From contig JARFIW010000658.1 of assembly GCA_036346225.1 (NCBI GenBank), positions 248,001 to 312,000 of the forward strand: 64,000 nt of DNA, written 5' to 3'. How positions within the stretch are numbered: position 1 is the first letter of the stretch; each line of letters opens with the position of its first letter. The notes under the pieces are model-generated. The model was not told where the DNA came from. It saw nothing but the letters and a program-made list of their open reading frames with translations, and did no database searches. This document shows, piece after piece, positions 55,801-64,000 of this stretch. The position numbers and the translations under genes were made by a program. The DNA comes from Platerodrilus igneus (taxonomy: Eukaryota > Arthropoda > Insecta > Coleoptera > Lycidae).

Positions 55801-56429
55801 ACAGTTTCCTGAAATTACCACAACAGCCCATATACAGCTCGGGTCCCTTTCTATTGTTTTCTAATGATATGCCCTATTTCACCAAGATTCAGTGGCATGT
55901 GAAGGGGGTTAAGTAGTCTGTGGCTGCCAAGAATCCCCCAGCACTTAGACATTTACCGAATTAATAGTTTTCCAGTAAATACTTTCATACAATTAACATT
56001 AGTTGAGAATATTGCAAAACCAATACCTGTAGTTGTTAATAATAATCATCATGATTAAGTGCATTTACTCTTTTCGTCATTAGTTTTTACATTTTGGGAC
56101 TGGTTGGATGCGTACCCCCATCGATTTCTATTTTGAGCTAGCCTACACATTTCCCTGAAATTCTCACATCCCACATCTTTCACTATCTGTGTGCAATAGT
56201 CTAACCTAGGTCTACCTCTACTTCTGTTTTCTTTTTCTTTGCTTCTAATATATTACGCACTATCCTTCATGTCTTAGTATGTGACCTGTCATCCTATCTT
56301 TCCTACTTTTTATTATTTTCCATATTTATTTCTTCTTCTACGATTTCTAGTACATCTTTTTTCTTAACTTTGTCTGTCCACGATATCTTCATCATACGTC
56401 TGTAGCACCACATTTCAAAGGCTTTTACC

Positions 56430-57437
56430 TTTTTCTTGTTCGCTTCACCTACTGTCCAGGCTTCACAGCTGTACAGTTCTGTGCTCCACTAATATGTTTT
56501 AAGCAATCTTTTTCTTGTTTCTAGGTTTGTTGTTTTTGAACACAGTAGTTGCTTTTTCTTGTTAAATGTTGTACAACCTTGTGCTAATGTTTGTTTTATG
56601 TATTTTGTGCATTTCCTATCTTGCGTTATTTGGCTTCCTAGGTAGCAGATATCTTTAACCTCTAGTAAGTTTTCGTTACCTATTTGTATTTTTGTTTTTG
56701 GTTTATTTTCCCCTCCTTTGCATACTAGAACTTTGGTTTTATTTTTATTAATTTTCATACCGTATCTCTCTGTTAGAACTGTTTCCATTTCATTAAGAGC
56801 AGCTTCAACTCTTCTTTGCTGCTAATACGGCTACATCATCTGCAAATCTAAGCATATCAATCCTTTGTTCCTGCATAGTAATTCCAAATGTTTTCCTGTA
56901 TTTGACAGTATTCATTGTCTCTTCTATGTACAAGTTAAAAATTAATGGGGATAGGACACATCCCTGTCTCACCCCTTTCCTAATATTTACTTCTCTACGT
57001 TCCTGCTCTAATTCGATCACCCCTGTTTGCTCTTTGTATAAGTTATGAACTATTCGTCTATCCCTAAAACTCATTCCAATCTTTTTGAGTATTTCTAACA
57101 TATTTTTCCATTATACATTGTCGAATGATTTTTCCAGATCTACACACCCTATATACACCCTTTCCCCTTTTTCTATTGTTATCTCCATTAATACTCTCAA
57201 AGTTAAAATAACCTCCCGTGTTCCTCTGTTTTGCCTTAACCCAAATTGATCTTCTCCTAGTATTTTTTCAGCTTGTTTTTCCTTTCGTCTTTGCACAATT
57301 CTAGTTAATATTTTTGACACGTGTGCTGCCAAACTTATTGTTCGAACATTTTCACATCTATCCGCGCTTCTCTTTTTTGGTATAGTTACTATGATGTTAC
57401 GTTTGAAATCTTTGAGTACCTCGCCTGTCTCATACAT
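56430..57437 (-). pseudogene. LINE reverse transcriptase, C-terminal two thirds
   Basis: MYETGEVLKDFKRNIIVTIP, ENVRTISLAAHVSKILTRIV, GEDQFGLRQNRGTREVILTL, RVYIGCVDLEKSFDNV, VNIRKGVRQGCVLSPLIFNL, catalytic MLRFADDVAVLAAKKS, MKINKNKTKVLVCKGGENKP and VKDICYLGSQITQDRK. The blocks fall in three frames. Catalytic FADD is intact. Equivalent to 15.5-16.4 kb in copy 1. Confidence 0.85.
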
Positions 57438-57439
57438 TC

Positions 57440-58771
57440 AGTTTGGTACACCACCCTGTATATTAGACCTTCCTACAATATGTGTTACAATAATTGTCAT
57501 TTAAACATATTTACTGCGAAACGAAAAACTCTTCTATAATCTCAATCAACAGTACGTTGTTTGAGGTATCTGTTGGCTTGATACATATTCCTATAGAGCA
57601 TAATTATTTCTTATACTACTCCAACTTGAAGAATCGTTAAAATAATGAATCGCACTTCTCCGATAAAAGGCGGTTTTCAAGTTTCTATTTAACACTTGTG
57701 GTTGATAACGCCGACATTGATATTAATTCGTGCTGTCAAACGAGTTCATTTGATTTCTTCCTGTAGCTAAACAACAACCATTACTCGTTGATACATTTTT
57801 TGGTATCAGAGAAATTTCTTGCACACCGTTGTGTGGTAAGTGTTTTCAGTTTTACAAAATGTACTTTTCTTCATAAATGAGCTAATTGTTGATCGTACTT
57901 ATTATAGCTTCTTCTGGGGGATATGATCGTCTATTACCTTGGCCAAAGATTGACGAGGCGATTGACTTTCCTTTTGTAAAAAGGGCATACGATTTGCTTG
58001 GTCCCAGGTCCATCTGTTCCACTCTAGTATTATTGAGGGTGTGATCAATCCTACACCGTGGACACGCGGGTGAGTGCTTATTCACTGTTCTCTTGTATGG
58101 GTCTTAAGTAATTGTTGAAACAGCATGTTTATAAAGTTCCATTGATGACTAAACTTTGTAGTTATTATATGATTATCTCTATTTGAGATGATATTGATTA
58201 TTAATACTGTATTTACTGGTTGATTCCTTTATTGGGACAATTTTATGTATATAATTTTATGCTTACAGAGAAATTGATTAATTAATATTGTATTATTTAC
58301 GCATTTATTTAAAGTGAAAGTTTTATGTACATAATTTTATGCATACGATGGTATTGATGATTAATATTGTATTATTTATTGATTTTCTCACAGTGACAAT
58401 TTTTGGATGTCATTTTATGCTTACGATGGTGATTTAGAGCTATTGTTTTTAGAGTTGTAAACTTTTGTTAATTAATATATTGTAGTGACCTAAAAACTGC
58501 AGCTCGTTATTTTAAAAAGTAATTTTTTTGTTTTTTTTATATATGTATATCGTTGTTATTGATTTTTTTTTGTTTTTGATTATACTGCGCTTTTGGATCC
58601 CTACAAAATGTCATTTAGAAGAATTTTTAAGTATTAATAAACAGTGTTAATTTGTTTTCTTTATTTCAGGACTCTCTTTTATTTTTTTGTATTTATAAGA
58701 CCCCCGCCTACTCACCGATTGAAACCGGTCCTCCTTTCGTTGTCTTTCCGGTTACGTCGATGTACGTAGCA
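57440..58771 (+). repeat. Solo LTR inside LINE copy 2
   Basis: The 3' half aligns with LTR1/LTR2: GATTTAGAGCTATTGTTTTT, ACTGCAGCTCG, TTTATTTCAGGACT, GACCCCCGCCTACTCACCGA, ending TACGTAGCA. The 5' half is longer and mostly unrelated to LTR1. Near the left edge TTTGGTACACCACCCTGTAT looks like a mariner-type end, so a small extra insertion may be present. AGTTT (left) and AGCTT (right) flank it, a possible decayed 5-bp duplication. No internal region or second LTR is present. Confidence 0.72.
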
Positions 58772-59530
58772 AGCTTACAAGTTGGAAAAGACGTTCTGTT
58801 ACTGCTTGTTCAGCAGCTTGTAGAAGTTCTGTCTGCACCTTATCTGTACCCAGCTCCTCACCATTTTTCAGACCCCTTAAAGCTAATTCAAACCTATCCC
58901 GCAGTATAGGTTATCCCAAGTCATCATTTTCCTGTTTTAATGTTGTTAGTTCCTCTCTTGCATATAAATTCCCTATATATTCCTGCCATCTTCTCTAAAT
59001 TTTCTATAATGACGTTTGTTCTCGCGTCCCTTATATTTTTGTTGTACGGTTTTACATTCCTAAAATTCATTCTAATTAGTTTGTATGCTTCATCTGTCTT
59101 TCCTATTTCCATCTTGGTTTGTACCTCTTTACACTTTTCATCAATCCATTGTTTTTTAGCTTTCCTGCATTTGCGAGTAATTTCCCATTTTATGGCTTTG
59201 TATCTATGTTTTCCCGTTTAGTCTGATATATTTTTCTATTTCCATCTTTCTTCTTTTAAATTTAAGCTATCTTTTGCTATCCACGGTTTCTTATTTTCTT
59301 TTTATGTATACCACAGAATTTCTCTGTTCGTCATGTCTAAGCTGGATTTAGTGTTCTTCCATTCTGTTTCTACTTCCTTAGTATCAGAAATTTTCCCGAT
59401 ATCTTTCAGCAATTCATTTGACTTTTTTTTCAAATCTTTCGTAAATACCCTTATCTTTTAGTTTCTCAAAATCAAAGTGCTTTTTTCCATTCCGTTTTTT
59501 CAAATTTTTTAATTTAAGAGCGGCCTTCAT
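58772..59530 (-). pseudogene. LINE linker and start of reverse transcriptase
   Basis: Minus strand: KTDEAYKLIRMNFRNVKPYN, NVIIENLEKMAGIYREFI, and toward 58,780 the GTDKVQTE-type block and EQAVTERLFQLVS. Equivalent to 14.8-15.5 kb of copy 1, with stops. Confidence 0.78.
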
Positions 59531-59546
59531 AACTACGATGTTGTGG

Positions 59547-60150
59547 TCAGGGTCTATATCTGTCTATATCTATACCTATTTGATATATTTTTATATCCCC
59601 TGGCATCTTCCACGTGTATTGTCTTCTAGGATGATGTTCAAATAATATGTTTATGATAGTTAAATTGTTTTTGTCGCAAAATTCCACCAACCTATTTTCC
59701 ATGTGGGTACTCGTGCCTAAAACAAATAAACCTACTACCGCTTCTTCCCTACCCTCGCCTAGCACTGCATTAAAATCTCCCGTTATTATTAAATTTTCAT
59801 GTCCTTTTACGTATTTTAGTATGTCTTCGATATCTTTGTAGATCGCTTCTAGTTCTTCCTCACTGTTGCTGGAGATGGGTATGTATACTTGTACTATTAC
59901 TGTATTAACCGGTTTAGATTCTAATCTAACCACGAGTGCTCTATCGTTCTTTGGTAAGTAATTTTCTACACAGAGCCCTGTCTTTTTCGCATAAATATCC
60001 ATACACCAGAATTTTCTTCCTCTTATCTTGTATGAATTGCCCTAAAGTCTCCATTCCAAAAATCCCCCGCCTCTTGTCACCGAACTTCGCTGACCCCCAC
60101 TATGTCTAGTGCTAACCTCGCCCTTTTAATTTTTAAGTTCTCTAGCTTAC
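59547..60150 (-). pseudogene. LINE endonuclease domain, copy 2
   Basis: Minus strand: ENLIITGDFNAVLGEGREEA, HMENRLVEFCDKNNLTI and LFEHHPRRQYTWKMPGDIKI, with DHN and ALKLK sequence just beyond. Upstream, an LDIVG-SEVR-like segment appears near 60,060-60,110. The EEP endonuclease motifs GDFN and DHN are both visible, unlike copy 1. Frames are broken. Confidence 0.78.
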
Positions 60151-60540
60151 CTACTTGTGCCATACTTCTGACATTCCAAGCTCCGACTCCCAGAATGTTC
60201 CCGATTCTTTTTCTAGGTTCTCCGATCCCATTCTTCAAAGTAGTCGCCTCCCCGAGATCCGTATGGGGACTATTTTACCTCCGAAATCTTTTACCTCAGA
60301 GGATGCGATGCCATCATTTTAAATACAATTTAAGCACTCTTTGTACTTGGGAGGTAATGTACTGGTTTTCCATTGCCTTCCACATCACAGTAGCGTGTCT
60401 TAGAATGCCATACCGACCCCTATGGTCTCTGCTGAATAAACCGCTGCCTTCTTTCGGGGACCTGTCTTTGTCTAGTTCCTCACAAAAGACCCTACTAATT
60501 TGGTTTAATCTGTAGTTTGGTTCTTTAGATCACTGGAACG

Positions 60541-61616
60541 CGGAAAACCTCTACCTGTACTTGTAATCTAGAACTTTGTGAAGGTGAAGGTCCATTTGGA
60601 ATGACTAAAAGGGCATATTACTTGCTAATTAGTAAATATCAAGTGTTTAATAGTCCATCCTTATGAATAATCGGGTTTCTACTTAATGTATAGGCGAGTA
60701 TTTGCGAAGTATATGATTATGGCGAATTTGGCGTGATGCAAACATAATTTCTGGGGTATGATTCAAAGCTGTCGACCGGTACCTGCGCTAGCAGGACTGT
60801 AATGAACGTAAGTGTTCATGTTCATTAAATTTGATTTTGTGTAAATTGTACGCCGCTAGTTTCTGGGACTCGTTCAAACGCATAGTGGTGTAATCGAAGG
60901 GGTGAAACATTTAAACTAGTGTTATGCGTCCATTGTTCATGCATTTGGCGCGTGATTTAAGGTTCTGTAAATTGCTAACTAATTAAAAAATTAATACAAC
61001 ATCGCCGTAGGTCTGTTACCAGTGTATTTGCCCCCACCGCCATAAACTTTAGCGGGTCTCACGTATGTGACCCTAATAGAATATTACTCCATCAGCTTCC
61101 TGCAATTTCTACCAACCTAGGACCCGCTGCATGCTAGTGGATCCGCCCGCCAATTGTATGATACCGAAGCATGGAAATCCGACTTTAATCACCACCGCGA
61201 AGTGCCGCATGGCATCCAGCGTAACCTGGACTAGGGTTCCTAATTCCAACCATAGACATCATATTCACCTAACACCACCATCATAAAGCTGCAACATAGA
61301 AACTCGTTTTGTAATTTTACAAACCAAAGTGCTTTCACTTCTAGCGTTAAAAACATTTGCAATTTGGTTACGTTCACAAAGACTTGTAAATATTTCTTGT
61401 GTGTGTGTGTGCGTGCGCGCGCGCGTGTGTGTGTATGTTTCAACTTGTAAATAAATGTTATCTCTATTGTTATGAAGCATTCACAAGATGAACCCAGACA
61501 ATCAAAACACCACAAAGTGTTGATGGGAATTAGTTTTCTAATTACTGTAGAAATTAAATGTAAACGCATTGTTGTGGTAATTTGTAAATTGCAATTGCGA
61601 GTGGAATGACGCGTGC
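60541..61616. other. Unassigned sequence
   Basis: No gene recognised; a less AT-rich patch lies at 61,020-61,250. A (GT)/(GC) microsatellite occurs at 61,398-61,438. Confidence 0.45.
61398..61438. repeat. GT/GC microsatellite
   Basis: (GT)n with a central GCGCGCGC. It lacks the GGGCATGTGTTATG neighbour of the dispersed TG repeat. Confidence 0.85.
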
Positions 61617-62380
61617 AAGAAATTCATGAAGTCTTTGGAATCCATGGCTCTAGAATCCACAGACCTTATACCAAAAACTTGGCTCCGTTATGTAAATGAC
61701 ACTTTTGTAATCTGGCCCCATGGACACCAAACGCTCAATAATTTTCTAGATCACACAAACAATCAACATAAAGATATTAAATTCACTATAGAAATTGAAA
61801 AGAACGGAACTCTGCCATTCCTTGACGTTCTGGTGGAGTGCCAACCCAGCGGACGACTAGGTCATTCCATATATCGAAAACCCACACACAGACAGATACC
61901 TACATGCGTTGTCACATCATCATCCCTCACCTCATCCCGCCGTGCAATTAAGATTTCACAACCAGAATACTTATCTAATGAACTGGCCCATCTTAAAACT
62001 AGTCTTATAAAAAACGGCTTCCGTAATTCAGATATCGGCAGAGTAATAACGCGGCATCTGCATCCTACACGAACCTCTAAACCACGATGTAACCCCGATA
62101 CACGATCTTTAGCGATCTTTCCATATATACACAGAGTAACAGGCCGAATTGGCAAAATTCTACGTAAACACAACATCAAAACAATCTATAAACCCATTAA
62201 TAAAATTTCACAAATATTACCAACCCCAAAAGATTCCGAAAAGCACCAGGCGTATATAGTAAACCTTGCAGCTGCGCTTTAGGTGAAACAGGACGGTCAG
62301 TACAGACTAGACTAAACGAGCATAAGCGATGCGTAAGAACAAGCGGGTACAATCATTCAGCGGTGGCCGAACACCAACAT
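61617..62380 (+). pseudogene. Penelope-like element RT C-terminus and GIY-YIG region
   Basis: The frame starts inside the RT: LIPKTWLRYVNDTFVIWPHG (family RYVDDTFVIWPHG), KDIKFTIEIEKNGTLPFLDV, LGHSIYRKPTHRQIPT and a KILRKHNIKTIYKPINKI stretch. After a shift near 62,280 a GIY-YIG-type stretch follows (GETGRSVQTRLNEHKRC, SAVAEHQHETDH). The catalytic YVDD reads YVND. The 5' part of the RT is absent, so the copy is 5'-truncated. Penelope-like elements are telomerase-related retroelements with a GIY-YIG endonuclease. Confidence 0.88.
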
Positions 62381-62850
62381 GAAACAGACCATACCAAACT
62401 TTGATAAGACGAAACTAATTGCCAGAATTCCATTTTTCTACATTAGAAAAATTAGAGAATTCATAAAAATCAATAAAAATTCTAATAATCTAAACAAAGA
62501 CGATAGCTACTACCTTTCCTCCATTTGGAAAACAAGCCTATGTTCACAACAGCGGAACCGCTACGGCACTCCTCTCTATTTATGATCATTCATGCATCAA
62601 GTTCTCGGCCTATATAAACTTTCACCAGTTATTTCGCCACCAGACACCTTTTGGTTTTGAATGGGCTAGTGAGTCTGCTAGTTCAGGAGTAACTCTACTC
62701 TTTACACTTTAATTTTATTTTATTAATTATTTTCTTTTCTTGTCCTGATGAATTCCTTTACAAAAGTAGGCGAAACGTCGACCTTAGTGTATAAAATGAC
62801 ACGGTCCCAACCCGGATCATAAATATTTATAATGAGTCCGGCCGTGAAAG
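62381..62850 (+). mobile_element. Penelope-like element 3' region
   Basis: Remainder of the endonuclease tail and 3' untranslated region. It includes a KIREFIKINKN-containing frame, TATATAAACTTTCACC, and the ribozyme-like motif at 62,743-62,785. The exact end is not defined. Confidence 0.6.
62743..62785 (+). ncRNA. Hammerhead-ribozyme-like motif
   Basis: CTGATGA (62,745-62,751) and CGAAAC (62,771-62,776) are the invariant hammerhead core boxes. They are separated by 19 nt that can pair as CCTTTAC-AAAA-GTAGG (stem II with one wobble and one bulge), and GTCGAC follows. Hammerhead motifs are known in the terminal repeats of Penelope-like elements. Position at the 3' end of this element agrees. 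Stem I and stem III were not verified. Confidence 0.65.
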
Positions 62851-62859
62851 TCTTTTACA

Positions 62860-64000
62860 ATATTGCAAGCAAAAATTGTTTAATTTATTGTTTTGCAAAA
62901 AATTGATCTCCAAAAGTGCGAAGTAAGTCTTGTAAATACATTACTAATTAGTCGTATTATTTTGTTCTCCTTATAATGCAGAATTTGTGTAAAATATACT
63001 CGAAAATTAAAATGGTGTTCCATATCTAGCGCTTCTCTTTTCCTTATATAAAAAAATATACGAGTTTAAATTAAATTTAACAAAAACTGACCCGCAGTAA
63101 CCGCACTTATTAGATTTATAATATTTGACCGTTTTTGCTTTGACGCAACATTAACATAAGGATACTTTAGTATTACGTTGTGATTTTCAAAAAATCGGGC
63201 TTCATTAAAAATATGAGCAACCGAACTTTTGTAAATTGCCATCAACCTTGCATATATGCACAGCAAAATCATGTTTTGTGAAATATGTCGTATTCGATCA
63301 CTTTATGTAAATGCCTCTTCTAGTTTTAATTTAGTCTAATTGTTACAGTTCACACATCAATTTATTTAAAATCTAAACGAATTAATATGCAATAAGGGCA
63401 TAATTTAACTTCTTGAACAACCCCTAAAAGGACATTATCATTCGTGACAAGAAAGAGCAAAATGGCGACTTTGATCCATTTTTAAATACTTCAGTCCTCA
63501 TTCGCTGCACTTTTTCCGTATCGTTATAGTTTTAACCACAGGTTTTCATTCTCATTTTTTCCCTGCTTGCTCTTACAAACGGGTTAGACATATTTTTTTT
63601 GTTCTAACTGATGCGTTTAGCAATTCTATTCGTGTAACTTGTGCGTTAATTCCAGACCAGCATGTGACATTAATATTAATACAATTAGTGATTTAATCCG
63701 TCAGTTCCCAGTCCTTTGATTAACATTAAACTCACATTATACTGATGGCGTTGACTTTCGAATAATCGTAAATATTAAGTTATACAAGACCACCTACAAT
63801 ACCAAGTTTATGTTTTGATATAATTATAAATTCTTATAAAGTCTTAGAATATCTGCAATTAATTCAGTATTATAAGGAAAAGCACGCATAATCTAAGCTA
63901 TTCTCGTTTCTTGCAGTTTGTTAATTTTCAAATCCGTAAACTATAATTTAAAAAATAATAACAATGATAAGTAATTAAATATACGCTATCTACTTAAGTG
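62860..64000. other. AT-rich sequence with no recognisable gene
   Basis: No protein, RNA or repeat signature seen to the window edge. Confidence 0.5.

Larger units (their letters stand above)
55801..60540 (-). mobile_element. RTE-like LINE, copy 2 (interrupted by a solo LTR)
   Basis: Nearly full-length on the minus strand, from the shared 5' leader (about 60,540) to the 3' block. It keeps the endonuclease segment that copy 1 has deleted. It is interrupted at 57,440-58,771 by an LTR, between the RT parts reading ERLFQLVS and MYETGEVLKDFKRN. Confidence 0.85.

Overview
The window looks like a gene-poor, AT-rich stretch of an arthropod genome, probably an insect. I found no intact host protein-coding gene, no rRNA, no functional tRNA and no CRISPR array. 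Nearly everything recognisable is transposable-element (TE) sequence in various states of decay. The insect assignment rests on the mix of families: BEL/Pao, Ty3/Gypsy, RTE-, R1- and Tx1-like LINEs, mariner/IS630-like and PIF/Harbinger DNA transposons, a Penelope-like element and a tRNA-derived SINE. It also rests on low GC and on open frames broken by stops and frameshifts. The species cannot be named from sequence alone.

Layout. 0-8 kb: AT-rich sequence, a (TA)n tract, a duplicated exon-like segment beside a TG-rich dispersed repeat (4.5-4.8 kb), two LINE scraps (4.9-5.7 kb), a tRNA-like sequence (5.9 kb) and a dead PIF/Harbinger element with divergent transposase (-) and MADF/BESS-like (+) ORFs (6.3-8.0 kb). 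8.7-13.65 kb: a BEL/Pao pol relic (-), split by a 1.6-kb element (9858-11464) with 9-bp target-site duplications, short terminal inverted repeats and inverted arrays of GGGTCA. 13.9-18.4 kb: RTE-like LINE copy 1 (+) with an unusual 3' module that received two tandem SINEs. 20.5-23.4 kb: mariner relic (-) with an internal 13-bp minisatellite, R1-like scraps, antisense SINE. 23.4-28.8 kb: an LTR pair with a primer-binding site but no pol. 30.2-34.2 kb: Ty3/Gypsy RNase H-integrase relic and its putative 3' LTR.

34.2-36.2 kb: repeat A, a 1.9-kb unit whose second copy (repeat B, 44.2-46.1 kb) interrupts a Tx1/L1-like LINE (43.3-46.9 kb, -). 36.5-37.9 kb: an orphan TE-associated protein relic and a BEL/Pao 3' fragment. 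37.9-41.2 kb: a TG-rich array holding four copies of a 113-114-nt cassette bounded by splice-site-like sequences. 41.3-42.1 kb: an LTR (-) next to a triplicated primer-binding site. 48.5-49.5 kb: mariner-like element with 165-bp inverted repeats. 51.1-52.8 kb: R1/I-group LINE (-). 52.9-54.2 kb: mariner-like element (-). 55.0-60.5 kb: RTE-like LINE copy 2 (-), interrupted by a solo LTR. 61.6-62.85 kb: Penelope-like element ending in a hammerhead-ribozyme-like motif.

Nothing here works as a host operon or pathway; the connections are between elements. The nesting gives relative ages: BEL/Pao is older than the GGGTCA element, the RTE composite is older than the SINE pair and the solo LTR, and the Tx1 LINE is older than repeat B. 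The two RTE copies act as filled and empty sites that define the SINE ends. The most unusual items are the GGGTCA element, the exon-like cassette array, the triplicated primer-binding site and the coding-deficient LTR element. All family assignments come from reading motifs by eye, without database searches.
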